Positions 15,738 through 23,354 are shown, counted from the first letter of the stretch. The stretch is DNA of 32,180 nucleotides from a virus (IMGVR_UViG_3300038760_000042:1-32180); one strand, 5' to 3'. Notes: generated by a model not told the origin, from the sequence alone. A program made the numbers and translations.

Positions 15738-18023
15738 TTAACCTTCTTGACTCCATTTATGTAAGTCATTACTTAGACCTGCTTGCACCTCTAAAGACGC
15801 TCCTTCAATCTTAAACCAACCTTTTTTACCTAAAAAATCTAAATGATTTAAGTGAACTAAATTTGTACCGCTGTTAAATATTAAAATACTATCGTGCCTT
15901 CGGACAACTCCTTCATGCTCCCAAGAATCGTAAGCTTCCAACTTTAACTTAGAGATTAACTGTTTTTCATAAAAAGTCAAGAAGTTAAACAGGTTACCTC
16001 GATAATCTGATTCAAAAAAGTTATTAATCAAATAATCAACAACAACTTCATTAAAACCAAAGAATAAAAACCTATCTCTTGCCCTTGCTTTTTGAATCTT
16101 CTTAGGTGTCGCTTTCTTTTCATTATAAAAAAAGTTATTCAAAAACTTATTAATCTTTAACTTATTAACTTTATTGACTCCATAAATATCAGCAGGTAAA
16201 TCAAAACCACATAAAGAATATATGATTCTAATAAATGCTGCTTCAATATCAACCTCCGTAACACTTACGCTAAAATGTTCTGCAACCAATTTAAGTTCAT
16301 CAACTCCGATTTGAGTCAGCAGGTTGTAGTTTCTATTAACAACCCAATTAGGAGGAACGACAATATCTTCATTTACAAACATCTGTATTAAATTATACAA
16401 AACTTTTATTGATTTAACTTTAAAAACCTCCCTATAAGGCTTGGAATCAATCTTTCCGTACTTAGCAATACTTCTTTCGTTGTATGCTTTAACAAGTCCT
16501 TTAAGTAGCTTATTAAACCTCTTTTCGTCCGTTAGTAAATCCATACCCTCACGCTCCCTTAAGGTCAAACTTCTTTGTCCGTTGTAGTTTTTCCTTCTTA
16601 GGTACGTGTTAAAGTCCCTTAAATAATATTCGTCTTTAGCTTTCTCTTCAACTCTTAAAGTGTAATCCTTACCAAACAAGTCTAACCTACTAATCAAAAC
16701 CCCATTTTTCAACAACATAGATTCCTTAAATTCATCTTGTAATTTACTTACAGGAAGCAATGATTGTTGCTCGTTCAAATCCTTAATAGTTAATTTGCGA
16801 TTCTCTAAGAAGCTTTTAAACTTTTCTGATGGAAATGGTTTGTCATACTCTAATTGTTCCTTATATAAGCTTATTGCAACTTCATTTCGTTTGACTGAAA
16901 AACTTCCGTAATCATCCGAGCCCTCTCTTGTGTTTTGTGTAAAAATAACGTAGGGATGAAGTTTATAAAATTTACCATCCGCACCTTTAGATTGTTTCTG
17001 ATGAATACTGTAATCATCTCTTTCAATAAATCTATTAACCTCTTTGTCAATGTCCCTAAAAGAACTTCTAACATTAGCTAAGTCGGCTCGGCAATATTCA
17101 ATGTAAGCCGCTCCTCTTCTTGTTCTACTGATTGCTTGGTACAAATTAGAGATGTAAAAAGTTTCATAACCATTAGGTGATGCCCTATCTTCAAAAAAAT
17201 ATAGTGATGCATCTGTGTAATTAATATCATAACCTTCAAACGCTCTTGAGGATATTATTGTAAGCTTAGACTCGGGATTATGTTTAACCTCCATAAGTTC
17301 TACCAAACTGCTCATCAACCCGTTACCCACTATAAAATTTGCTTCTAATACGTGGGATTTGTTTTTTAGCTTATAAATTACCGTTTTGTTGTTAGTAGCG
17401 ACCACTACACTCCTACCTTCTTGAATATCCTTTTTAATGCGATTTAAGGCACTAAATCTGTTTTTAGATAAATGTATTGTTTGGCTCGGCAAAAGTTCGT
17501 TAGTGATATGGATATCTACCTTAGAATATAGATTAGGGCTTGCGGTAACACTTACTATTGCAGCTTTACCATAAAAAATAGATTCTAACTTGGAATAGAA
17601 ATCGATTAATCTGTATCTGAACAAGGACTGAATTTCAGTCGAGTGGCATTCATCATGCAGTACTTTATCAACTTTATGAGATATATTTTTTACAGCATCC
17701 TTTCTCAGTAGAAAACTATCAGCAACAAACATAAGGATATCAGCATCACTAAAGTCAGAATCTTGTGACTCCTTGTAAAAAAACTTGATACGATTATCTG
17801 TACCAAGTTCCCCTTTATTGTAAGCTTCTTGTTTATCCATCACAACCGCCTTATTAGGTGCAATCATAACATTAACCATTCCAATTTTTACGGGAAGCGT
17901 AAGGAACCCATAAGAGAAACCGTTACCCGTTTGCTGCTTGTTTACCCTGTTATGTTTGGATGCTGCAAAGCATTTTTGAATCAACTCCTGTGATAAGTAT
18001 TTTTGTTTGTTTGTTAGATTCAT
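15738..18023 (-). CDS. Divergent SF2-like replication helicase
   Basis: 761 aa. SF2 motifs are present: motif II DECH (124-127), motif III TASP (160-163), a motif V-like SSRAFEGYDI (258-267) and motif VI QAISRTRR (296-303). The Walker A position reads QQTGNGFSYG (30-39) and lacks the usual GK(S/T). The C-terminal ~450 residues are not recognised and may include primase- or origin-binding functions. It is the last and largest gene of the recombination/replication operon, so it is the likely replicative helicase or initiator. Confidence 0.65.
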   Translation of the reverse strand: MNLTNKQKYLSQELIQKCFAASKHNRVNKQQTGNGFSYGFLTLPVKIGMVNVMIAPNKAVVMDKQEAYNKGELGTDNRIKFFYKESQDSDFSDADILMFVADSFLLRKDAVKNISHKVDKVLHDECHSTEIQSLFRYRLIDFYSKLESIFYGKAAIVSVTASPNLYSKVDIHITNELLPSQTIHLSKNRFSALNRIKKDIQEGRSVVVATNNKTVIYKLKNKSHVLEANFIVGNGLMSSLVELMEVKHNPESKLTIISSRAFEGYDINYTDASLYFFEDRASPNGYETFYISNLYQAISRTRRGAAYIEYCRADLANVRSSFRDIDKEVNRFIERDDYSIHQKQSKGADGKFYKLHPYVIFTQNTREGSDDYGSFSVKRNEVAISLYKEQLEYDKPFPSEKFKSFLENRKLTIKDLNEQQSLLPVSKLQDEFKESMLLKNGVLISRLDLFGKDYTLRVEEKAKDEYYLRDFNTYLRRKNYNGQRSLTLREREGMDLLTDEKRFNKLLKGLVKAYNERSIAKYGKIDSKPYREVFKVKSIKVLYNLIQMFVNEDIVVPPNWVVNRNYNLLTQIGVDELKLVAEHFSVSVTEVDIEAAFIRIIYSLCGFDLPADIYGVNKVNKLKINKFLNNFFYNEKKATPKKIQKARARDRFLFFGFNEVVVDYLINNFFESDYRGNLFNFLTFYEKQLISKLKLEAYDSWEHEGVVRRHDSILIFNSGTNLVHLNHLDFLGKKGWFKIEGASLEVQAGLSNDLHKWSQEG

Positions 18024-18037
18024 TTTGCTTGTAAATA

Positions 18038-18232
18038 TTAATATTCCTTTTCCAACTCCCTTATTGCTCTTTTTAAGTAAAGTGCCTTATCTAAGGTTTC
18101 TTCGTATGCGTGTTGTAACCAACCTTTTAGATTTATATCTGTCCTATCAAGAGTAGTGTTGTACTTTTCAATACCTACTTCGCTTCTTAGTCTTAAATCC
18201 GTTCGAACCTCTGCCACTATTGTATCTTTCAA
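18038..18232 (-). CDS. Conserved small phage protein
   Basis: 64 aa, helical. The GIEKYNTTLDR and LKGWLQHAYEETLDKALYLKRA segments match a common small phage family I recall (GxxKYGxTL...WLQHxxEExxDxxxY). Its helix pattern resembles all-alpha NTP pyrophosphohydrolases, but it is too short for a confident enzyme call. The ATG overlaps the exonuclease stop by 4 bp. Confidence 0.55.
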   Translation of the reverse strand: MKDTIVAEVRTDLRLRSEVGIEKYNTTLDRTDINLKGWLQHAYEETLDKALYLKRAIRELEKEY

Positions 18233-18852
18233 AATTGTGCGTTTTTTTTAATTTGTTCAATAAATTCCCTTTTTATCTCAGAAGCTTCTGCAACTCTCTT
18301 CTCAATCAAAGCAATCATCTTCTCATCTCTTGGTACTTCAATTATATGATGCAATTCTTCACCCCTCTCTAAGTGGTAGTTAACAAAGTAGCTCTTCTCT
18401 GTTTTAGTTGCCAGCATCTGCATTTGCATTTGAGCGTAATATTTCGGATCAATAGCGGGCAAACCCTCCGCTACTATCTTAAAAAACTTGTTACGCCTTG
18501 GACATTTTATCTCCAAGTTAGAGTTGTCAGATACCAAACCATCAGGAGAGGCACCCGCATCTTCTCCAAAGGTATGGAATCCTGTTTCAATAGTTTCTAA
18601 AAAATCAGCTTCTTTTAACTCTTTAAATAGATTAAAAGCTAAAGGTTCAAGTGTAACACCCCTATCTATGTCAGCACTTTTTAACTCAATATCCTCTCTC
18701 CCATACAAAGTTTCAACAGCTTTCTCAAACGCAAAAGAATTGATACTTTGCTTAGTTCGAGCCAAACCACCTTTTCCGAGTAGTCTATGAATCTCAGAAG
18801 CTGTAAACCTCCCTTCTCTAATTTTAAACCACTCTTTACTTCTCTGCTCCAT
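18229..18852 (-). CDS. YqaJ-family recombination exonuclease
   Basis: 207 aa, lambda-exonuclease-type. Motifs: RSKEWFKIREGRFTAS at the N terminus, RGVTLEP (64-70) with Glu69, GASPDGL (100-106) with Asp104, and LEIKC (113-117) with Glu114 and Lys116, giving the D...ExK active site. It resects dsDNA ends for annealing-type recombination during replication. It overlaps the 163-aa partner gene by 17 bp. Length and motifs indicate an intact enzyme. Confidence 0.92.
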   Translation of the reverse strand: MEQRSKEWFKIREGRFTASEIHRLLGKGGLARTKQSINSFAFEKAVETLYGREDIELKSADIDRGVTLEPLAFNLFKELKEADFLETIETGFHTFGEDAGASPDGLVSDNSNLEIKCPRRNKFFKIVAEGLPAIDPKYYAQMQMQMLATKTEKSYFVNYHLERGEELHHIIEVPRDEKMIALIEKRVAEASEIKREFIEQIKKNAQF

Positions 18853-19327
18853 AATCTAAATATTTTTTCTCAATAGCTTTAGTGATTGAATAAGCTTTTT
18901 TAATTTGCTCAATTGTCGCTTTAGCAGCTTTAGCCTTCTCAAACTGCGCTTCTGTAAAACTTGGTTTAACCTTTTCTTTAGGTTGTAAAGGACTAATACG
19001 AACACCACCAACAACAGCTCCTTTCATTCTTACATTCCTGTCAATTGTAAGTTCAACTCTTGTGTCATTCCAATCCTCAACAAAAGAACTACCCTTATTG
19101 AATCTGCTTACAGTTTTCGAATTAGTAGAATTCAGCACTAACGGTTTAATATTTTCGTAAAAGTAAGCAATATTATAATCCCCTTTGCGACCTGCCACAA
19201 CAGTACCTATTTCCTGCTTTACTTCTCTAATGGTAAAACTTAAAGATTTCCCTTCTTCTAAAAACTCTTCTAAATCTGCTACTCCTAAATGATCGCTTTT
19301 AAATACTTTTCTATAATGTGTTTTCAT
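18836..19327 (-). CDS. Recombination-associated protein, unknown function
   Basis: 163 aa. It begins MKTHYRKVFKSDHLGVADLE and contains VAGRKGDYNIAYF, KPLVLN-TNSKTV and RVELTIDRNVRMKG, a pattern I recognise from genes beside YqaJ exonucleases in Bacteroidetes phages. The C terminus is a basic Ala-rich helix. The beta-rich core could be an OB-like fold, and the pairing suggests a single-strand-annealing or loading partner. Function is inferred from neighbourhood only. Confidence 0.6.
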   Translation of the reverse strand: MKTHYRKVFKSDHLGVADLEEFLEEGKSLSFTIREVKQEIGTVVAGRKGDYNIAYFYENIKPLVLNSTNSKTVSRFNKGSSFVEDWNDTRVELTIDRNVRMKGAVVGGVRISPLQPKEKVKPSFTEAQFEKAKAAKATIEQIKKAYSITKAIEKKYLDYGAEK

Positions 19328-19349
19328 AATTTATTAGTTTATAGTTTTA

Positions 19350-19493
19350 TTAGTTTATTATTGTTACCTCTGTGATTCCTTTGCTAACTACCATTAAGTT
19401 AGTTCCGTTGTACTTTTTTATTTTGTAGCCTTGATTAAATAATTCTTTTAATAACTGCGTTTGCTTAATTGTAAAGTTTTCTGGTAATATCAT
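19350..19493 (-). CDS. Small early protein, 47 aa
   Basis: ATG 19493 to TAA 19350: MILPENFTIKQTQLLKELF... ending KGITEVTIIN. It is soluble and mixed-charge, with an N-terminal helical part and C-terminal strands. It lies between the 59-aa gene and the 163-aa gene in the same orientation and is probably part of the operon starting at 19.7 kb. No family is recognised. Confidence 0.5.
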   Translation of the reverse strand: MILPENFTIKQTQLLKELFNQGYKIKKYNGTNLMVVSKGITEVTIIN

Positions 19494-19504
19494 TTTGTTT
19501 AGTT

Positions 19505-19684
19505 TTATATGTTATAAATTTCTTTTCCTACTTCTAAACCTCTGCAAAAAGAGTTAGTTTTTAAATTACACATAAGACTGTTTAGCTTGTTAAATAAATC
19601 CCTATCTTTAATTTGTAGTAATAATTTAGATTCCTCTAAAGATAACACTTCATTTTGCTTGTTTAATAATTCTAATTCCGTCAT
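19505..19684 (-). CDS. Small early protein, 59 aa
   Basis: ATG 19684 to TAA 19505: MTELELLNKQNEVLSLEESK... with two Cys in the second half and a helical N terminus. It is the first gene after the clear host-type promoter at 19.72 kb and has the A-rich leader (AACAATTAAAAC...) also seen before other early genes. This supports it as a real gene. Function unknown. Confidence 0.55.
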   Translation of the reverse strand: MTELELLNKQNEVLSLEESKLLLQIKDRDLFNKLNSLMCNLKTNSFCRGLEVGKEIYNI

Positions 19685-19715
19685 AATATTTTTGTTTTAA
19701 TTGTTATTCCTGATG

Positions 19716-19745
19716 CAAATATACAAAGCTTTTTGACTTAAACAA
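19716..19745 (-). promoter_or_regulatory. Bacteroidetes-type early promoter for the recombination/replication operon
   Basis: Minus strand TTG (19743-19745), 19 bp, then TATATTTG (19716-19723), matching the Bacteroidetes -33/-7 consensus TTG...TAnnTTTG. It stands 31 bp before ATG 19684. Confidence 0.75.
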
Positions 19746-19771
19746 GAAAAAAGTAAATAAATGTTTACTAT

Positions 19772-20500
19772 TTAACAAATATCTACTCTTTTACAGGCGA
19801 CGTCATAGTATTTAGGGTCTTGCTCTATCATTATATAATTTCGGTTTAGATTTTTTGCCCCAAGTCCAGTAGTTCCGCTACCACAAGTATTATCAAGTAT
19901 TAAATCTCCTTCATTACTGTAAGTTTTTATTAAATACTCAATTAATTCTAATGGCTTTTGTGTTGGGTGAATTATTCCGTGTTGGCTATTTACCACATTT
20001 ACCTTTTGCACACTTCTTGGGTATCGTGTTGTTTGCCCTCCGCTTATTATCTGCTCAAACTTCCCGTAATTTGTAGTTTCTTTTAATCTTCGCCCACTTG
20101 TATTACTTGGTTTGTGTCCTGTTGTTTTTTGTGGATTGTAGGTTGGTAGCTTCTTATAAAATACCAAGATATTTTCGTGGGCTTTCATTGGCATTTTTTT
20201 TGCGTTTAGGTGTCCGCTTGCTCTGTCTTTTTCCCAAATCCACTCGTATTTAAGTAACTTCAAATTACTTGCACCAAGCACCTTATCAAATGGCGTTTGA
20301 GCAAACAACAATATTGCACCATTATCTTTAATTACCCTTTCATATTCGCTCCACAACCTATCCAAATCGATAACACTATCCCATTTATTACGAGTGGTTC
20401 CATAAGGCAAATCGCAAAAAATCATATCAATACTTTTATCTTCTACGTGTTTAGGCATTAACTCTAAACAATCCCCTAAATATATTTCGTTTATCTTCAT
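19772..20500 (-). CDS. DNA methyltransferase, beta-class (array unit 6)
   Basis: 242 aa amino-methyltransferase. Motif IV is CDLPYG (29-34), and the SAM-binding motif I is DNTCGSGTTG (about 203-212), giving the IV-then-I order of beta-class N6-adenine or N4-cytosine enzymes. HPTQKPLELIEYLI precedes motif I, as in this family. It probably modifies phage DNA against host restriction. It is the last member of the hairpin-separated array and directly precedes the early promoter; no related hairpin was found after its stop. Confidence 0.85.
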   Translation of the reverse strand: MKINEIYLGDCLELMPKHVEDKSIDMIFCDLPYGTTRNKWDSVIDLDRLWSEYERVIKDNGAILLFAQTPFDKVLGASNLKLLKYEWIWEKDRASGHLNAKKMPMKAHENILVFYKKLPTYNPQKTTGHKPSNTSGRRLKETTNYGKFEQIISGGQTTRYPRSVQKVNVVNSQHGIIHPTQKPLELIEYLIKTYSNEGDLILDNTCGSGTTGLGAKNLNRNYIMIEQDPKYYDVACKRVDIC

Positions 20501-20527
20501 ATTTTATTCTTTTAATTCCGTAAAGCA

Positions 20528-20578
20528 GGTAACAACGTGTAAAGTGCATTAAAACGCACCTTATACAAACCGTTATAA
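20528..20578. repeat. attC-like hairpin A
   Basis: Plus strand: GGTAACAACGTGTA, inner GTGC/GCAC stem around CATTAAAACG, then TATACAAACCGTTATA. It is an imperfect inverted repeat with AAC and GTT cores and unpaired bases. It lies after the 217-aa methyltransferase stop and before the 242-aa methyltransferase start. Confidence 0.65.
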
Positions 20579-20582
20579 ACAA

Positions 20583-21236
20583 TTATTTTTTTGCCACCAA
20601 ACCTGTACGCTCACTCATAATCTCACAATATTTCGCATCTATATCGTACATTATAGAATCAAACCCTAAATCTTCTGCAACCTTTCCAGTTGTTCCACTT
20701 CCGCCAAAAGGGTCAATAATTAAATCGCCTTCATTTGCAGTTGTTCTAATAATCTTGTTAATTATTTCTTCGGGTATTTGGCAAGGGTGTTCTGTTTTTT
20801 CCTTGCTTACATTCTTAACTTGGTTTACATTCCACCAATCATAAAGTTTTGCACCTGTTTTTCCTTCTGCAATTCGTTTTATAATTCGTTTGTCTTTTAG
20901 GTTTTTATAAGGTTGTCTTACTTTTCTAAAATCAGGCTTACAACCCCACCAACTTATAATTCTGCTTTGCTTTCCTGTATTGCTATTATAAACCCAACAC
21001 ACAACTTGCTCACATTTTTCTTTAATCGCTTTAGGTAGCAAGTTAATAGTTTCTTCAGGGTAATGTATAATCACGCAAGGAGTAGGTATTTTAGAAAGAA
21101 GTTCAATATAATCTTCTTCATTCATTCTATCCTTGTATTGGTTATATGCGTAACCTTGATTATACGGTGGGTCTGTAATAGTCAAACCTTTTGGTATTTC
21201 ACAATCTCTAAAATCTTTGTTTATTATTTGTATCAT
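20583..21236 (-). CDS. DNA methyltransferase, beta-class (array unit 5)
   Basis: 217 aa. Motif IV is TDPPYNQGY (21-29) and motif I is DPFGGSGTTG (about 175-184), so it is another IV-then-I enzyme. It shares the methyltransferase fold but little sequence with its neighbours, so it is not a tandem duplicate. Short flanking inverted repeats (GTTA..., AAC..., TTATTTTTTT elements) bracket the gene. The likely role is self-protection of phage DNA. Target specificity cannot be read from sequence. Confidence 0.85.
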   Translation of the reverse strand: MIQIINKDFRDCEIPKGLTITDPPYNQGYAYNQYKDRMNEEDYIELLSKIPTPCVIIHYPEETINLLPKAIKEKCEQVVCWVYNSNTGKQSRIISWWGCKPDFRKVRQPYKNLKDKRIIKRIAEGKTGAKLYDWWNVNQVKNVSKEKTEHPCQIPEEIINKIIRTTANEGDLIIDPFGGSGTTGKVAEDLGFDSIMYDIDAKYCEIMSERTGLVAKK

Positions 21237-21285
21237 ATATTTTAATTTTTCAAATTAATTTTGCCAACGCTCTAAAAAAATAACA

Positions 21286-21347
21286 GTTACTAACAACGTG
21301 TATATTGCATAGCCTATCGGCATACGCACCATACACAATGCGTTACC
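21286..21347. repeat. attC-like hairpin B
   Basis: Plus strand: TAACAACGTGTATATTGCAT at 21291, a short loop, then ATACACAATGCGTTACC. It is an imperfect inverted repeat with bulges, and its outer AAC/GTT cores match hairpins A and C. Confidence 0.7.
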
Positions 21348-21369
21348 TGCAATAATTGTAAAAACCGCC
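21342..21369. repeat. Dam cassette terminal inverted repeat, 3' copy
   Basis: 28 bp starting GTTACCTGCAATAATTG and ending AAAAACCGCC. It is the reverse complement of 22113-22140 with 26 of 28 matches. Confidence 0.85.
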
Positions 21370-21371
21370 AC

Positions 21372-22076
21372 TCACTCATACATGAAAAGTTTTTCGGAAT
21401 TTATTTTATTTACTTTAGAATTTTTAGATATAGGTGTTTTTAATTCTTTTTCCCAAATACACTTAAAATCTCCTGGAGCATTATACTCAGAAATAAATAC
21501 TTTATGTCCTTCTTTTGCTTTATTTCTACACCATTGCCAAAAATCTAAATGGTTAAAATCGTCTTTGTAACCAGTTGTGTTTTCGTAAGGTGGGTCGCAA
21601 TAAATTAAACTGTTTTCAGGTATTTCTAAATCTTGGTAATTACTATGAATAAATTTAATACCTTTTATTTCTTTTTGTGTCTTTAAAGCGTTTCTATATC
21701 CCTCGCCAATTCTATCCCTGCCTTTACAAACTTTATCATTTACATTGCCAACAAAACCTCTTCCCCAAGTAGCACCAAAAGTAAAAAGTATTTCTATATA
21801 AGCTACTATGTGTTTTTCATATTTATCTGGGTTTTTTCTTACATCATTAAATAAATCTTTAGTAACATCTTTTATAGGTTTCCAACCTTTCTGCAACTCT
21901 TTTAATAAAGATATTAAGTATTCGTTGCTGTCAGCACCAATTCTATCACCTTTTACTTTATTTATAATATTACAACCACCTACAAAAGGCTCAACCCAAG
22001 TTTTATTGTTTCTGTGTTTAAGCATTAATGGTAATATTTCTTTTGCTATTCTATTTTTACTTCCTAAATATTTCAT
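21372..22076 (-). CDS. Dam-type N6-adenine DNA methyltransferase (array unit 4)
   Basis: About 234 aa from ATG 22076. This start places the family's N-terminal motif first (MKYLGSKNRIAKEI); an upstream extension would translate through the repeat sequence. Motif I is WVEPFVGGCN and motif IV is IYCDPPYENT, in the I-then-IV order of the alpha-class (D12/Dam). The gene is bracketed by near-perfect 28-bp inverted repeats and by hairpins B and C, the clearest mobile-cassette outline in the array. Confidence 0.85.
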   Translation of the reverse strand: MKYLGSKNRIAKEILPLMLKHRNNKTWVEPFVGGCNIINKVKGDRIGADSNEYLISLLKELQKGWKPIKDVTKDLFNDVRKNPDKYEKHIVAYIEILFTFGATWGRGFVGNVNDKVCKGRDRIGEGYRNALKTQKEIKGIKFIHSNYQDLEIPENSLIYCDPPYENTTGYKDDFNHLDFWQWCRNKAKEGHKVFISEYNAPGDFKCIWEKELKTPISKNSKVNKINSEKLFMYE

Positions 22077-22112
22077 ATTGTTTCGTGTTATTTGCCTTCC
22101 TAACGTCAGGCA

Positions 22113-22140
22113 GGCGGTTTTTACAATTACTACAGGTAAC
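22113..22140. repeat. Dam cassette terminal inverted repeat, 5' copy
   Basis: 28 bp starting GGCGGTTTTTACAATTACT and ending GGTAAC, the inverted partner of 21342-21369 with two mismatches. Confidence 0.85.
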
Positions 22141-22268
22141 AACGTATATAAAAAATTGTTAAGGAACATTATTTTTATTAGTTAAAGTCTTTATTTACAA
22201 TGGTTTATGTTTGTTAACGAACATTCACGCTTATTTAAGGAACAACTTTTCATATACAATTCGTTACC
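22135..22268. repeat. attC-like hairpin C (long form)
   Basis: The outer arms GGTAACAACGTATATAAAAA (22135-22154) and ACTTTTCATATACAATTCGT onward to TTACC (ending 22268) pair with bulges. The ~70-bp interior holds a 15-bp direct repeat, TTGTTAA(G/C)GAACATT, at 22156 and 22211. The total length of ~134 bp suggests a second, degenerate unit inside. Confidence 0.7.
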
Positions 22269-22273
22269 AACAA

Positions 22274-22909
22274 TTAAAAAAGGGTCAGTTGCTTTTTATA
22301 TTGGTTCAGTCTATTGCTTGCTTTTTGAAAGTACTCGCTATCAATTTCAAGTCCTACTAAATCAAACTTTAAGTCATAACAAGCTAACGCAATGCTTCCA
22401 CTTCCTAAATGTGTGTCAATTATTTTGTTTCCACTTTCGGCATAATTCATAAGTAGCCATTCATATAATGCTTTCGGTTTTTGTGTTGGGTGTATTTTAC
22501 CATTTGTATCTTCCCAATTAGAAGCACTTCCACACCAATGTTGTTTTCTAATCCTCATAGGCTTGTTAAAAGAAGTCCAAGCCATTTCACCATCAGCAAA
22601 ATCGCTTTCACCGTTGTTTTTATCCCATACAACCCAACACTTAGATGGTTTTAGTTCAAAATAATTGCCACCCCAAACAATTTGATTTTTAGATATTCTT
22701 TTAAGTTCATCAAAATATTCTTTATTAGGTGTGTTTTTATCCCAATCTTTTTTAGTCCATTTCTTTTTAGCATTATTACCCATTTGCATATTCCCTGCAT
22801 CAATTCCGTAAGGTGGGTCAACGATAGCCAAATCAAATTGTTTATCCTCGCATTGCTTCATATACAGCAAGCAATCTGTGTTCAGTAATTCTATATTAGG
22901 TTCTGTCAT
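22274..22909 (-). CDS. DNA methyltransferase, beta-class with clamp-binding-like tail (array unit 3)
   Basis: 211 aa. Motif IV is DPPYGID (31-37). HPTQKPKALYEWLL and the motif I region DTHLGSGSIALA lie in the C-terminal third, giving IV-then-I order. The protein ends QLTLF, close to the bacterial sliding-clamp-binding pentapeptide QL(S/D)LF, so it may ride the host beta clamp at replication forks. Both ends carry GTTACCAAC-type inverted repeats (22263-22282 and 22916-22935, about 17 of 20). Confidence 0.85.
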   Translation of the reverse strand: MTEPNIELLNTDCLLYMKQCEDKQFDLAIVDPPYGIDAGNMQMGNNAKKKWTKKDWDKNTPNKEYFDELKRISKNQIVWGGNYFELKPSKCWVVWDKNNGESDFADGEMAWTSFNKPMRIRKQHWCGSASNWEDTNGKIHPTQKPKALYEWLLMNYAESGNKIIDTHLGSGSIALACYDLKFDLVGLEIDSEYFQKASNRLNQYKKQLTLF

Positions 22910-22929
22910 AATTCATTTTTTTAAAAGTT

Positions 22930-22980
22930 GGTAACAATGTATAAAAAACATTAAAACGATTTTTTATACTATACGTTGTA
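22930..22980. repeat. attC-like hairpin D
   Basis: Plus strand: GGTAACAATGTATAAAAAA, loop CATTAAAACG, TTTTTTATAC, then TATACGTTGT. A strong 10-bp inner stem is flanked by AAC/GTT cores. The loop is identical to the loop of hairpin A, although the stems differ. Confidence 0.7.
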
Positions 22981-22986
22981 GTGCAT

Positions 22987-23214
22987 TTAAAAAATTGATT
23001 TAGCACGCTTTTTTACATTGTCTATGTATTGTTGTTTCTTATTGCATTTTTTCTTTAGTTTATTATACTTAGCTTCAATTTTCCTATATTCTTCGTGCCA
23101 ATGGCTTCTTTTTCTATCAGCGTCTAAATACTTTTGGTTTATCTCACTACTTTCTATCTTAGCCTCTAAGGCTTTTACTTGTCTTTTAAGGTTTTTAATT
23201 ATTTCGTCTTTCAT
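22987..23214 (-). CDS. Small coiled-coil protein (array unit 2)
   Basis: 75 aa from ATG 23214 (a GTG at 23229 lies inside the flanking repeat and is less likely). It is highly charged and helical, starting MKDEIIKNLKRQVKALEAKI, with leucine heptads indicating a coiled coil. It is bracketed by GTTGT(G/A)GTGC(G/A)TTT inverted repeats and by hairpins D and E. No family is recognised; it may be a passenger gene of the cassette. Confidence 0.5.
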   Translation of the reverse strand: MKDEIIKNLKRQVKALEAKIESSEINQKYLDADRKRSHWHEEYRKIEAKYNKLKKKCNKKQQYIDNVKKRAKSIF

Positions 23215-23227
23215 AAAAAAACGCACC

Positions 23228-23354
23228 ACAACAATATATAAAAATAATAGCCTGTTGTAGTGTCTTATTAGTGGCTATTACTCACTTATTAATTATTTAT
23301 TTAACTCAAATTTTGTGCTTGTTTACGGCTACTATTCTTATACTATCTCGTTGT
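23228..23354. repeat. attC-like hairpin E (long form)
   Basis: The outer arms ACAACAATATATAAAAATAA (from 23228) and GGCTACTATTCTTATACTAT plus CTCGTTGT (ending 23354) pair over about 26 positions with few mismatches. Inside, CACTACAACA near 23250 can also pair with TGTTGTGGTG at the edge, so two nested or adjacent sites may be fused here. The stretch 23230-23398 holds no gene. Confidence 0.65.

Noticed and set aside
15529-15756. Open 75-codon minus-strand frame between the helicase and sigma genes
   Set aside because: It reads through the TA run and the 47-bp inverted repeat of the boundary element, and has biased residues (a GG...YIYI stretch from TATATA). It is better explained as open by chance.
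20573-20600. GTTTATAA within hairpin A as a late promoter
   Set aside because: No TAAC box occurs at the 17-bp position. The sequence belongs to the array hairpin.
13908-22909. Classical restriction-modification pair formed by the nuclease candidate and a methyltransferase
   Set aside because: The nuclease candidate is 5-9 kb from the methyltransferases and in another transcription unit. The methyltransferases look like unpaired protective enzymes.
20528-23354. Hairpins A-E as simple Rho-independent terminators
   Set aside because: They share cores and even a loop sequence, often have no T-run after the stem, and C and E are over 120 bp long. Some effect on termination is still possible.
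20528-23354. CRISPR array
   Set aside because: The repeats are imperfect inverted structures separated by whole genes, not short direct repeats with uniform spacers, and no cas gene is present.
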